Shown one piece after another: positions 56,642-64,000 of a stretch of 64,000 nucleotides of DNA. The stretch spans positions 868,001 to 932,000 of the forward strand of contig NZ_KB894093.1 in assembly GCF_000374305.1 (NCBI RefSeq). The letters run 5' to 3'. The DNA comes from Actinomadura flavalba DSM 45200 (lineage in GTDB: Bacteria; Actinomycetota; Actinomycetes; Streptosporangiales; Streptosporangiaceae). The translations under genes and the position numbers were made by a program. The notes beneath the pieces were generated by a model, which was given only the letters and a program-made list of their open reading frames with translations, searched no databases and was not told where the DNA came from. How positions within the stretch are numbered: position 1 is the first letter of the stretch; every line of letters begins with the position of its first letter.

Positions 56642-57243
56642 GGCGTCGCCCTGCGCTTGCGCAGCAGGAACACCGCGCCGCCGCCGAGCACCAGGACCGC
56701 CGCCGCGCCGCCGATCGCGAGCGGGACGACCGGGAGGCCGTCGCCCTCGAACGTCACCGGGACGCGGACGTCCTGCGTGTGGTCGCCCGCGCGGGTGTGG
56801 TCGGAGCGGGTCGCGACGACGCACTTCTCGGTGGCGCAGTCCACCTCGTCGTTGAGCTTGGCCGCGATCTTGATCGTGACGCTGAACGCGCCGCCCTTCT
56901 CGTACGGGACGGCGAGGCCCTTGCCGTAGGGCGGCGGGTTGGACGAGATCCACTGCGACCCGCCGGTCTTGCCGCTGGTGTCGGCGCCGCCGCCGCACGG
57001 CGACGGGGTCTTGCCGGGGCCGTTGTCCTTGCAGAACGCGACGTAGATGCCCTTGCCCTCGTCGTAGCCGGTGCCCTTTACGGTGAGCGTCGTGCCGGCG
57101 GCGTCGAGGCCGGTGGTCCGCGAGACGGTGAGCGTCTGCCCCTTCGGGCCCTTGGCGGACGCCTCGTCGGCGGTGGCGGCGGGGGCCGTGAGGAGGAGGG
57201 CGCCCGCGGCACCGAGGAGGGCTAGGGGTGTGAACGCACGCAT
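56638..57243 (-). CDS. Iron-regulated surface protein, neocarzinostatin-like Ig domain with C-terminal anchor
   Basis: 201 residues. Signal peptide (~1-25), an Ig-like/neocarzinostatin-type domain (TLTVSRTTGLDAAGTTLTVKGTGY, then YVAFC, then the paired cysteines EVDCATEKCVVAT), and a C-terminal hydrophobic helix followed by LLRKRRATP, so it stays in the membrane with the domain outside. First gene of the hmuTUV operon and ~60 bases from the iron box. Probably captures heme or hemoproteins for HmuT; that role is inferred from context. Confidence 0.75.
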   Translation of the reverse strand: MRAFTPLALLGAAGALLLTAPAATADEASAKGPKGQTLTVSRTTGLDAAGTTLTVKGTGYDEGKGIYVAFCKDNGPGKTPSPCGGGADTSGKTGGSQWISSNPPPYGKGLAVPYEKGGAFSVTIKIAAKLNDEVDCATEKCVVATRSDHTRAGDHTQDVRVPVTFEGDGLPVVPLAIGGAAAVLVLGGGAVFLLRKRRATP

Positions 57244-57305
57244 CTTCCGTCCCGGTCTTCGCGAATTTGTGGCGTTTGTCGACTTTTCAACCGCCGCGAG
57301 ACAGG

Positions 57306-57324
57306 TTAGCTTAGCCTTACCTAA
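57306..57324. promoter_or_regulatory. IdeR/DtxR iron box
   Basis: TTAGCTTAGCCTTACCTAA matches the 19-bp DtxR/IdeR consensus (TTAGGTTAGGCTAACCTAA) at 16 of 19 positions. It lies between the two divergent iron operons, so iron-bound IdeR would silence both. Confidence 0.85.
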
Positions 57325-57360
57325 GTAGGAAGAGTCGGATCAGCCCATGAAGCACACCCC

Positions 57361-58152
57361 ATGAACCGGCGACGCCATGCTCTCACGAGCACATCGGCGG
57401 TCGTCATCGCCTGCCTCCTCCCGGTCGCTCTCGCCGGGCCCGCACACGCCGCCGCGTTGCAGGTGTCCCAGCGGACGAACGTGGCCCCGTCCGGGCAGTC
57501 GATCACGATCACCGGCTCCGGCTTCGACGCCAAGCGCAACAACGGCTTCGGCGTTTACGTCGTGTTCGGGCCGCGTCCGGCGAACTACTTCCGGGACGCC
57601 AACCTCTTCCTGTCCGCCGTCTGGGTGCACCAGGGCGGCGGCGGCAACGGGCAGGCGCGGATGAACGCCGACGGGTCGTTCTCCGTCCGGCTCAACGTCA
57701 AGGCCAAGTACACCGACGGCAACGGCAAGGCCGTCGACTGCCTCAAGAGCGCCTGCTACGTCATGACGATGGCCGCGCACGGCGTCCCCGACCGCAGCCA
57801 GGACACCATGGTGCCGATCGCGTTCCGGGGCGCCGCCGCGCGGCCCGGCTCCGGCTCCGGCGGCGGCGCGCCCGGTTCCGGCGCGGCGCCGGGAACGTCC
57901 GGCACGTCCGGTGCCCGCGACCTCGGCTCCACCACCCCCGCCGGGACGGCCGCGCCCGTCCCGCAGGCCGCGCCCGGCGCGGCACCCGCCGTCCCGCAGG
58001 GCTTCGCGACCCCCGTCGCCGCCCAGTCCTTCCGTCAGACCGCCGCCGGCGAACCGGCCCGGACCCCCCTGCCCTTCTGGCTCGCGCTCGGCGCCGTCGC
58101 CCTCGCCGGATACGGCGTGCGGAGGCTGCGGCTGCGCCGCCACCGCGTCTGA
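57361..58152 (+). CDS. Iron-regulated surface protein, neocarzinostatin-like Ig domain with C-terminal helix
   Basis: 263 residues. Signal peptide (~1-31), Ig-like domain ~32-157 with SITITGSGFD, GVYVVFGP, paired Cys127/Cys132 (VDCLKSACYVM) and the AAHGVPDRSQD motif shared with the next gene. A Gly/Pro/Ala-rich stalk (~160-235) and one transmembrane helix with basic end (LALGAVALAGYGV-RRLRLRRHRV) follow. It is membrane-anchored with an extended extracellular reach. The ribosome-binding site is weak. Its start is 37 bases after the IdeR box. Confidence 0.78.
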   Translation: MNRRRHALTSTSAVVIACLLPVALAGPAHAAALQVSQRTNVAPSGQSITITGSGFDAKRNNGFGVYVVFGPRPANYFRDANLFLSAVWVHQGGGGNGQARMNADGSFSVRLNVKAKYTDGNGKAVDCLKSACYVMTMAAHGVPDRSQDTMVPIAFRGAAARPGSGSGGGAPGSGAAPGTSGTSGARDLGSTTPAGTAAPVPQAAPGAAPAVPQGFATPVAAQSFRQTAAGEPARTPLPFWLALGAVALAGYGVRRLRLRRHRV

Positions 58153-58248
58153 GACCCCCCACCCCCGTGCGCTGCGACCCGCCCGCGTCGCGCGCGGAAC
58201 CGGCCCGCCCTCCGGGCGGTGCCCCTCTTTTCACCCCCTAGGAGAGTC

Positions 58249-59247
58249 ATGCAGTCCATCGCCACGCGGCTCGTCCGCGGCACCGTGGTCGTCGGCACCG
58301 CCGCCTTCGTCACGGCCGGGCTCGGCCTCGCTCCGGCGTTCGCCGCCGGACCGGCCACCACCGTCAGCCCCACCACCGGCGCCAACCCCGCCGGGCAGGA
58401 CCTCACGATCCAGGGCAGCGGCTTCAACGCCAACGCCAACGGCGGGATGGGGGTGTACGTCGCGTTCGGTCCCAAGACGGCCGACTACGCCACCAACGCC
58501 GGAGCGTTCCAGGTCTCCAAGTGGGTCCACAAGAACGCCGCCCCCGGCAGCAGCCAGATCAAGATGAACGCCGACGGCACCTTCAGCCTCACGCTGCCCG
58601 GCGTCAAGGCCAAGTACACCAACGGCGACGGCGACGAGGTCAACTGCCTCACCACCCAGTGCTACGTGATCACCATCGCCGCGCACGGGTCGCCCGACCG
58701 CAGCCAGGACAGCTTCACCGCCGTCACCTTCACCGGCGGCGAGAACCCCGGCGAGCCGGGCGAGCCCGGTCCGGAGGAGCCGCCGCCCGGCTCGTCCACC
58801 GGCGAGCAGACGATCACCGCCAAGGTCGCCCGCACCGGCGCCCTGACCCTCGCCGTCGCGGGCACGAACGTCGCCCTCTCCGAGGCCGGACCCGGCGGCA
58901 AGGCCACCGGCGCGCTGAACAAGGCCACCGTCACCGACGCCCGCGGCACCAACGCCGGATGGAGCCTCGTCGGCCAGCTCGGCGACCTCACCTCCGCCGG
59001 CGGCGGCACCATCCCCGCCGCCAACATGGCGTGGACGCCGAACGCCGCCGTCGTCAACGACGGCTCGCAGGGCGCCGTCGTCGCCGGTCCGGCCGTCAAC
59101 GGCCTGGACGTCGCGCGCACCCTGGCCTCCTCGGCCGGCGGCGCGTCCGGCGGCGTCTTCGAGGCTGGAGCCGGGCTCGACCTCGGCATCCCGGCCGGCG
59201 TCGTCCCCGGCGACTACACCGGCACCCTCACCCTGACCCTGTCCTGA
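58249..59247 (+). CDS. Surface protein: neocarzinostatin-like Ig domain plus WxL-like domain
   Basis: 332 residues, start ATG 58249 (TAGGAGAG upstream). Signal peptide (~1-32). Ig-like domain similar to the previous gene (TIQGSGFN, VYVAFGPK, EVNCLTTQCYVIT, AAHGSPDRSQD). A Pro/Glu/Gly linker (~165-185) leads to a C-terminal domain resembling WxL surface domains: ALNKATVTDARGTNAGWSLVGQ (first WxL = WSL), MAWTPNAAV, and a final GDYTGTLTLTLS where the second WxL would be. No membrane helix, so it is probably held by protein or cell-wall contacts. The DUF916 gene next door is the usual partner of WxL proteins. A short hairpin CCGCCC/GGGCGG precedes it in the 96-base gap. Confidence 0.78.
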   Translation: MQSIATRLVRGTVVVGTAAFVTAGLGLAPAFAAGPATTVSPTTGANPAGQDLTIQGSGFNANANGGMGVYVAFGPKTADYATNAGAFQVSKWVHKNAAPGSSQIKMNADGTFSLTLPGVKAKYTNGDGDEVNCLTTQCYVITIAAHGSPDRSQDSFTAVTFTGGENPGEPGEPGPEEPPPGSSTGEQTITAKVARTGALTLAVAGTNVALSEAGPGGKATGALNKATVTDARGTNAGWSLVGQLGDLTSAGGGTIPAANMAWTPNAAVVNDGSQGAVVAGPAVNGLDVARTLASSAGGASGGVFEAGAGLDLGIPAGVVPGDYTGTLTLTLS

Positions 59248-59317
59248 CGGGTCGTCCCTTCTCCGGCGCGGCGCCCTCTCCCGGGGGCGTCGCGCCGCCC
59301 TGATGCGGAGCACCACC

Positions 59318-60292
59318 ATGAAAGCAACCGTCCGCGCGGCCGCCGTGGCCCTCGCGGCCCTGCTCGCGGTGATCACCGCCGGGCCGCCCGCCCATGCCGA
59401 ACCCGCGCCCGGCGGCGGGGGCTTCACCTGGGCCGTCCGGCCCGCCGGGCCCACCGGGCCGAGCGGACGCGACTACTTCGTCTACACCGCCTCCCCCGGC
59501 CAGCGCGTCACCGACCGGGTGACCGTCTCCAACCTCGGCACCAAGGCCCTGACGCTCCGCGTCTACGCCACCGACGCCTTCAACACCGGCGACGGCTCCT
59601 TCGCGCTGCTCACCGCCGACCGCAGGCCCACCGGCGTCGGGACGTGGGCGACGTTCCGGGCCGGGTCGTACCGGATCAAGCCCGGCAAACGGGCGCACAT
59701 CCCGTTCACGCTGACCGTCCCCTCCGACGCCACGCCCGGCGACCACAGCGGCGGCGTCGTCACCGCCGTCACACAGCAGCAGACGTCCGCGACCGGGCAG
59801 CGCGTCAACGTCGACCGGCGCGTGGCGGCGCGCGTGTACGTCCGCGTCAACGGGCCGCTCACGCCGTCCGCGCAGATCGACACCCTCGCCGCCGACTACT
59901 CCGTGCCCGCCGCCGGGACCAGCGGCACGATGACCGTCACCTACCGGGTGCGCAACACCGGCAACACCCGCGTGACCGCCGCCGCGCGGATCACCGCCGA
60001 CGGGCCGTTCGGATGGGGCCAGGGCAGGCCCGTGTCGCGGCCGATCCCCGAGCTGCTGCCCGGCAACGCGTACACGTTCACCGAACGGCTCCCGGGCGTC
60101 GCGCCCGCCGGGCCGCTCAAGGCGTCCGTGCGGCTGTCGCTCGCCGACCCCGTCAGCGGCGCCGCGCTGCCGACCCGGCCCGTGCTGCGGACGGCCTCTA
60201 CGTTCGGGGCGCCGTGGCTGCTCGTCGGCGTCGTCGCGCTCGTGCTGGGCGGGCTCGCGTTCGTCGTCGTGCGGCGGCGGAGGTCGGCGTGA
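59318..60292 (+). CDS. DUF916 (WxL-interacting) membrane-anchored surface protein
   Basis: 324 residues from ATG 59318 (GGAG 7 bases upstream). Signal peptide (~1-33). An extracellular part with two beta-sandwich regions: TWAVRPAGPTGPSGRDYFVY...RVTDRVTVSNLGTKALTLRVYATDAF is the DUF916/WxL-interacting-protein pattern, later SGTMTVTYRVRNTGNTRVTAAARI. A C-terminal helix (~297-316) and VVRRRRSA follow. In Firmicutes DUF916 proteins bind peptidoglycan and WxL proteins; the same pairing is expected here. GTGA overlap with the next gene. Confidence 0.8.
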   Translation: MKATVRAAAVALAALLAVITAGPPAHAEPAPGGGGFTWAVRPAGPTGPSGRDYFVYTASPGQRVTDRVTVSNLGTKALTLRVYATDAFNTGDGSFALLTADRRPTGVGTWATFRAGSYRIKPGKRAHIPFTLTVPSDATPGDHSGGVVTAVTQQQTSATGQRVNVDRRVAARVYVRVNGPLTPSAQIDTLAADYSVPAAGTSGTMTVTYRVRNTGNTRVTAAARITADGPFGWGQGRPVSRPIPELLPGNAYTFTERLPGVAPAGPLKASVRLSLADPVSGAALPTRPVLRTASTFGAPWLLVGVVALVLGGLAFVVVRRRRSA

Positions 60293-61521
60293 GGAGGCTG
60301 CTGCCGCTCGTCGCGGCGCTCGTGCTGCTGCCCGTCGTCCCGGCGTCGGCCGCCGCCGCGCGGGTCACGCTCGACCGGACGACCGTCCGGCCCGGCGAGA
60401 CCGTGACCGTCCGGCTCACCGGCTGGGCGGCCGGGAACGTCGTCGTCGAGGTCTGCGGCAACGAGGCCCGGCGCGGCACCGCCGACTGCGCCGTCGCGAC
60501 GTCCGCGACGACGTTCGTCCAGGCGAAGAAGACGGCCTCGGTGCTGCTCACGGTGGCCAAGCCGCCGATCGCGTGCCCCTGCGTCGTCGCGGCCCGTCCC
60601 GTGACCGGCGGCGACCCGGTCACCGCCCCGCTCAAGATCGCGGGCATGGACCGGCTGTCGTCCCCCGAGACCGGCGCCCTGGCCGACAGCCGCAAACTGA
60701 CCGTCACGCGCGTGTCCGTCGCGGGCGGCGGACTGGCGCCCTGGGTCGGCGGCTCCGCGGCCCGGACGCTGCGCTTCACCGTCCGCAACGACGGCCGCGC
60801 CACCCTCACCGACCCGCCCCTCTCCCTGGCCGTCGGCCGCGGCGCCGACCCGACGACGATCGTCCCGGCCCAGCCCCTCGGCACCCTCGCGGCCGGCGAG
60901 GAACGCGCCTACGAGATCCCGTTCACGATCGCGGCCCCGACGTTCGGCCGCTACTCGGTCCGCGGCGAGATCACGACCCTCGACGAGCCCATCGCCTTCA
61001 CGGCGCACACGTCCTCGTACCCCTGGGCGCTCCCCCTCGCGGGCGCGCTGCTGGTGCTGCTGTCGCTCGTCCGGGCGCTCCGCCGCCCCGCGCGGCCCCC
61101 CGTCATCCCGGCGGACGCGCCCACCCCCGACCGCGTCATCAGCATGAACCAGGTGGTCGCCGCCAACGTCACCCGCTACCGCCGGGAAAGGAACCTCTCC
61201 CCCGAAGCCCTCGCGACCGCCCTGACCCGTCTCACCGGCCATCCCTGGAACCCCGGGCCCCTGGCCGACGCGGGCGTCGACTCGCCGCTGGTCTTCACCG
61301 CGAACGACCTCCTGGCCCTCTCCCGGACCCTGGACGTCCCCCTCCCGTCCCTCCTCCTGCCCCCCACCGACCAGCGCTACCGCATCGCCGCCGCCGACCC
61401 CCACGAACTGGCCGAACAGATCTCCGTGGACGGCGTGGAACTCCTCCGCACCGTGGCCCCCCAGGACGACCCGGCCTACCAGTCCCGCCTGGCGACCATC
61501 AACAAGTCCTTCCTGGGCTGA
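60289..61521 (+). CDS. Surface Ig-like protein with transmembrane helix and cytoplasmic XRE-like HTH
   Basis: 410 residues from GTG 60289. Signal peptide (~1-23), an Ig-like domain with cysteines (EVCGNEARRGTADCAVA, later PPIACPCVV), a second beta domain (~138-240, TLRFTVRNDGRATLTDPPLSL), one transmembrane helix (~246-263), a basic Pro-rich linker, then residues ~288-358 resembling an XRE helix-turn-helix: VVAANVTRYRRERNLSPEAL, LTRLTGHPWNPGPL, TANDLLALSRTLDVPLPSLL. This topology would put sensing outside and DNA binding inside in one chain. An internal ATG at 61144 has no ribosome-binding site, so it is one protein. Confidence 0.75.
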   Translation: MRRLLPLVAALVLLPVVPASAAAARVTLDRTTVRPGETVTVRLTGWAAGNVVVEVCGNEARRGTADCAVATSATTFVQAKKTASVLLTVAKPPIACPCVVAARPVTGGDPVTAPLKIAGMDRLSSPETGALADSRKLTVTRVSVAGGGLAPWVGGSAARTLRFTVRNDGRATLTDPPLSLAVGRGADPTTIVPAQPLGTLAAGEERAYEIPFTIAAPTFGRYSVRGEITTLDEPIAFTAHTSSYPWALPLAGALLVLLSLVRALRRPARPPVIPADAPTPDRVISMNQVVAANVTRYRRERNLSPEALATALTRLTGHPWNPGPLADAGVDSPLVFTANDLLALSRTLDVPLPSLLLPPTDQRYRIAAADPHELAEQISVDGVELLRTVAPQDDPAYQSRLATINKSFLG

Positions 61522-61585
61522 TCCGCTCCCGCGCGGCCCCGTCCCGTCCCATCTGACCAGCGCGAACACGTCCCCCCAAACCGAG

Positions 61586-61615
61586 TTGGCGCAGCCCACG
61601 ACCTTCCCGTATGCT
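61586..61615 (+). promoter_or_regulatory. tRNA-Asp promoter
   Basis: TTGGCG (61586-61591), 18-base spacer, TATGCT (61610-61615). The same TATGCT -10 precedes tRNA-Glu at 24560. The start of tRNA-Asp is ~80 bases downstream. Confidence 0.55.
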
Positions 61616-61696
61616 TTCGGACGTCGCCAGGAACGAGGCCGGAAAGGCCGGGTCCGAACGACACCTCCGAACCGGCTAGACTCGGAGACACCACAA

Positions 61697-61774
61697 GGTC
61701 CTGTGGAGCAGTTAGGAGTGCTCGCCACCCTGTCAAGGTGGAGGCCGCGGGTTCAAATCCCGTCAGGACCGCCA
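61697..61774 (+). tRNA. tRNA-Asp (GTC anticodon)
   Basis: Acceptor GGTCCTG/CAGGACC, anticodon stem CCACC/GGTGG with loop CTGTCAA (anticodon GTC), T-arm GCGGG-TTCAAAT-CCCGT. Discriminator G and an encoded CCA end the gene. Confidence 0.95.
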
Positions 61775-61807
61775 GACGTAGGCACCAGCACCACCGCCCA
61801 ACGTCCT

Positions 61808-61881
61808 GGGCAGGTAGCTCAGTCGGTACGAGCGTCCGCCTGAAAAGCGGAAGGTCGGCGGTTCGACCCCGCCCCTGCCCA
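61808..61881 (+). tRNA. tRNA-Phe (GAA anticodon)
   Basis: Acceptor GGGCAGG/CCTGCCC, D-arm TAGCTCAGTCGGTACGAGC, anticodon stem TCCGC/GCGGA with loop CTGAAAA (anticodon GAA), T-arm GGCGG-TTCGACC-CCGCC. CCA is not encoded. It is the likely integration site of the AICE that follows. Confidence 0.94.
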
Positions 61882-61896
61882 CCTCTCTAAGCAGCG

Positions 61897-61930
61897 AAAA
61901 CGCCCCGTAGCCACTGGCACGGGGCGTTTT
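61897..61930. terminator. Bidirectional terminator between tRNA-Phe and int
   Basis: AAAACGCCCCGT (61897-61908) and ACGGGGCGTTTT (61919-61930) form a 12-bp stem followed by T. It would stop both the tRNA transcript and the int transcript. Confidence 0.9.
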
Positions 61931-61956
61931 TGACGACAGCGCTGACGACAACGGCC

Positions 61957-63309
61957 TCAGCCGAGGGCATCCCCCAGCTTCCGCAGCGCGGCTCTTCTCT
62001 CATCCAGCGCGGCATGGGCGTAGATGGTCATCGTGACTTCGATGTCGCTGTGCCCGACGATCTCCCGGACGACGTGCGGCGGGACGCCCAGGTCGAGCAG
62101 CAGCGACACGCAGGTGTGGCGCATGTCGTGTAGCCGCAGCGAACCCAGGCCGGCGGCTTGGCGGATGCGGCTCCAGCTACGGCGAAGGTTGTCCGGCTCC
62201 ATCGGCGTGCCCAGCCGGGACGGGAAGACGAGGCCGTTCTCCTGCCAGTGGGGCCAGGCGTCGGCCGACTCGGCGTCCTGCTTGACCCGGTGCTCGCACA
62301 GCGCCGACACGCACAGGTCCGGCAGCGGGATCGTGCGCGTGGAGTCGTCGGTCTTAGGCGGGACGAACCGCAGTTCACCGCCGACCCGCTGGAGCGTCTG
62401 CACGACTTCCAGCTTGGCGTTCTCGATGCCGGTCGCGGCGCAGGTCTGGCAGTCGTCGCCGTTCGGTTTGCCGCCTTCTCCCCCACAGGCCCGGCACGGG
62501 GTGAGCGTGATGTCGTCCCAGCGCAGTCCCAGCAGTTCGCCGCGCCGCAGGCCGAGGCAGAGCGCCAGGACGTACAGCGCGTAGAGCCGCTCGTCCCGCG
62601 CGGCCTTGAGGATTTCGCGCGCCTGGTCGACGGAGAGCCCGCGATTGACCCTGTACTTGGGTGAGGTGACCGCGACGAGCCGGGCGACGTTGCGGGGAAG
62701 GATCTCCTCCCGCACCGCCGATTGCAGCGCGTTGCGCAGCACGGCCAAGACGAGCTGAACCATCCGCGCCGACAGACGCGAGGCACAGCACTCCCCGCCC
62801 TTCCGCGCGCAGCACTGCGGCTTTTCACGCGAGGCGTCCCACCCGTGACGGCAGCACTGGCAGGTGTCCCGGACACGGGTGATGAAGGTGCGAACATCGC
62901 GTGCGGTGAGCGCGCCGATCCGCTTCTTTCCCAGCCCCGGCACCAGGTGCAGACGCACGACGCTTTCGTAGCCCTGCACGGTCTTGGGACGCCGCTCGAC
63001 CCGCACCACGTTCTCAAGCCAGTAGGCGAGATACTGCTCTACCGTCCAGCTTTCGGAGGCGACGGGAACGCCGTCGTCCGCCTGTGCCTTGAGCTTGACG
63101 TACTTGGCGTGGCATTCCTCGCGGGTCCGCCCGTAGACGCTGACGCGCTTGATCGTTCCGGCCGTGGTCGGCACGAAGACCTTGGCCTCATAGCGCCCGT
63201 CCTTGCGCTGAACGATGGTCCCTTCCCCGTTCGCGCGCCTACGCGAACGGCCCTTGCGCGGCATGCGTGGTTCCGGCTCGTCGGGCATCGCGATCTCAGT
63301 GGTGGTCAT
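61957..63309 (-). CDS. int: AICE site-specific tyrosine integrase
   Basis: 450 residues from ATG 63309, sharing one base with the xis stop. C-terminal catalytic residues: Arg in CLGLRRGELLGL, His-x-x-Arg in LHDMRHTCVSLL, His in IVGHSDIEV and Tyr in MTIYAHAAL. Two Cys-rich inserts (CQCCRHGWDASREKPQCC..., and CRACGGEGG...DDCQTC) may bind zinc and are usual in this integrase group. The N-terminal SAM-like DNA-binding domain (VEQYLAYWLENVV) is present. It recombines the element with the tRNA-Phe 3' end. Confidence 0.95.
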   Translation of the reverse strand: MTTTEIAMPDEPEPRMPRKGRSRRRANGEGTIVQRKDGRYEAKVFVPTTAGTIKRVSVYGRTREECHAKYVKLKAQADDGVPVASESWTVEQYLAYWLENVVRVERRPKTVQGYESVVRLHLVPGLGKKRIGALTARDVRTFITRVRDTCQCCRHGWDASREKPQCCARKGGECCASRLSARMVQLVLAVLRNALQSAVREEILPRNVARLVAVTSPKYRVNRGLSVDQAREILKAARDERLYALYVLALCLGLRRGELLGLRWDDITLTPCRACGGEGGKPNGDDCQTCAATGIENAKLEVVQTLQRVGGELRFVPPKTDDSTRTIPLPDLCVSALCEHRVKQDAESADAWPHWQENGLVFPSRLGTPMEPDNLRRSWSRIRQAAGLGSLRLHDMRHTCVSLLLDLGVPPHVVREIVGHSDIEVTMTIYAHAALDERRAALRKLGDALG

Positions 63310-63488
63310 CAGGCGGCTTCCTCCGTGAGTTGTTCGAGGCATTCGGACAGGGCGTTGATCGGGACGAGCCGACGACGGCCGATCTTGACCGTGCGGAGCT
63401 GTCCGGAGCGGATGAGGTTGTAGAGCGTCCAGCGGCTCACGCGGAGCCGTTCGGCGGCTTCATCGACGGTCAGGACGAGTTCGGTCAC
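63309..63488 (-). CDS. xis: Excisionase
   Basis: 59 residues from GTG 63488, overlapping the repSA stop by GTGA. Single winged HTH of the excisionase/MerR type: LTVDEAAERLRVSRWTLYNLIRSGQL, then KIGRRRLVPINALSECLEQL. It helps the integrase excise the element. Confidence 0.92.
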   Translation of the reverse strand: MTELVLTVDEAAERLRVSRWTLYNLIRSGQLRTVKIGRRRLVPINALSECLEQLTEEAA

Positions 63489-64000
63489 GCAGGTCTCCTT
63501 GCGCAGGTGGATGTTCCGAGGGCGGGCAGGGGTGTTCCGGTGAGGGCGGTGGTGAGGAGACGTTCGCCGGGGGTGAGTCCCTGGCCGACGTAGCGCCAGT
63601 GCGCGACGACCAAGACGGCGTCGTCGTCGAAGGGCAGGCGCCCGGTCGTGACCTCGTGCGCGCGCTGATTGTGGTTGCAGCGTTCGGCGCGCAGCCGACC
63701 GAGGGTGGTGGAGTAGGCCCGGCTCTTGGTGGAGAAGTGGCCCCGGAAGCCGAGCATGTGCGCCCATTCGGCCAGCCGGAGCCCGGCGAACGTCTCGACC
63801 GCGCCGAGTCGGAGGCAGGTGGTGATGAGGCGGCGGGCATGGTCGGTGACCGGAAGACCGTCCACGTCATCGGTCGCGCGTATGCGGCGGTCGAGGGTGC
63901 CGACGCATTCGGCGGCTTTGGTGGCGTACTTGGCCACGTAGCCGGCCACCGCCCGATCGGTCAGTGCGCCCGTGGTCGCGATGGGCCGGATGTCGAGCTG
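63485..64000 (-). CDS. repSA: AICE replication initiator RepSA, C-terminal part (5' end beyond window)
   Basis: The C-terminal ~171 residues of a RepSA-type rolling-circle initiator; the gene starts beyond 64000. Recognised by IRPIATTGALTDRAVAGYVA, KYATKAAECVGTLDRRI, then LRLAEWAHMLGFRGHFSTKSR, the family-typical order. It nicks and replicates the excised element. Confidence 0.88.
   Translation of the reverse strand, partial: QLDIRPIATTGALTDRAVAGYVAKYATKAAECVGTLDRRIRATDDVDGLPVTDHARRLITTCLRLGAVETFAGLRLAEWAHMLGFRGHFSTKSRAYSTTLGRLRAERCNHNQRAHEVTTGRLPFDDDAVLVVAHWRYVGQGLTPGERLLTTALTGTPLPALGTSTCARRPA

Larger units (their letters stand above)
61882..64000. mobile_element. pSAM2-type AICE, integration end (continues past window)
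   Basis: Gene order repSA-xis-int, all on the minus strand with 1-4 base overlaps, ending 75 bases from tRNA-Phe. This is the hallmark integration/replication module of actinomycete integrative and conjugative elements. The other end and its att repeat lie beyond 64000. Confidence 0.8.

Overview
The window is very GC-rich. It codes densely on both strands, with many 4-bp ATGA/GTGA stop-start overlaps and many GTG/TTG starts. Together with an IdeR/DtxR-type iron box, XRE-DUF5753/DUF397 regulators and a RepSA-type integrative element, this points to a filamentous actinomycete. An Actinomadura-like (Thermomonosporaceae) genome is my guess from the overall look, not something the sequence proves.

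Layout. (1) 1-15111, minus strand: the start of a modular type I polyketide locus. From the promoter inward it holds two crotonyl-CoA carboxylase/reductase (CCR) + ketoacyl-synthase III pairs, one 3-hydroxyacyl-CoA dehydrogenase, a loading protein (KSQ-AT-ACP plus module KS-AT-DH-KR-ACP), and the first KS of the next PKS protein, which is cut by the window edge. The small enzymes look like a supply line for alkylmalonyl-CoA extender units. (2) 15178-24671: housekeeping and accessory genes (PEP-mutase/isocitrate lyase family, esterase, DUF2277, EcsC-like, asd, glutaryl-CoA-dehydrogenase-like, PspC, MFS, two metallo-enzymes), ending in tRNA-Glu. (3) 24673-30157: a decayed integrative element inserted at the 3' end of tRNA-Glu. 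It is bounded by 14-bp direct repeats and a 19-bp inverted repeat. It carries a serine-recombinase remnant, an excisionase-like HTH protein, a frameshifted ATPase-fold protein, and an intact operon: HTH/PRTase-like fusion, small protein, inositol-monophosphatase-like enzyme. (4) 30246-39572: glycerol/monoacylglycerol use (lipase, glpD, glpK), an IclR regulator, and a divergent LIV-type ABC importer. Two near-identical TTCGACA-N-TRTCGAA palindromes lie in front of glpK and of iclR/the importer. (5) 39781-50446: secreted carboxypeptidase and alpha/beta hydrolase, a stand-alone isonitrile synthase-family gene, cupin, membrane protein, AlkB-like dioxygenase, arylamine N-acetyltransferase, an XRE/DUF397 pair, and a cNMP-binding/cyclase-like fusion. 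(6) 50462-53622: sensor kinase and membrane adenylate cyclase. (7) 53737-61521: an iron/heme locus. Two divergent operons share one IdeR-type box: a surface Ig-like protein with HmuTUV on the minus strand, and on the plus strand two more Ig-like surface proteins (one with a WxL-like tail), a DUF916 protein, and a membrane protein whose cytoplasmic tail looks like an XRE DNA-binding domain. (8) 61697-64000: tRNA-Asp, tRNA-Phe and the left end of a pSAM2-type AICE (int-xis-repSA).

The strongest candidates for undescribed biology are the iron-box-controlled WxL/DUF916/membrane-HTH surface system (57.2-61.5 kb), the HTH-PRTase/IMPase cargo operon of the tRNA-Glu element (27.8-29.9 kb), the duplicated CCR/KASIII extender cassette (9.4-15 kb), and the lone isonitrile synthase (42.3 kb).
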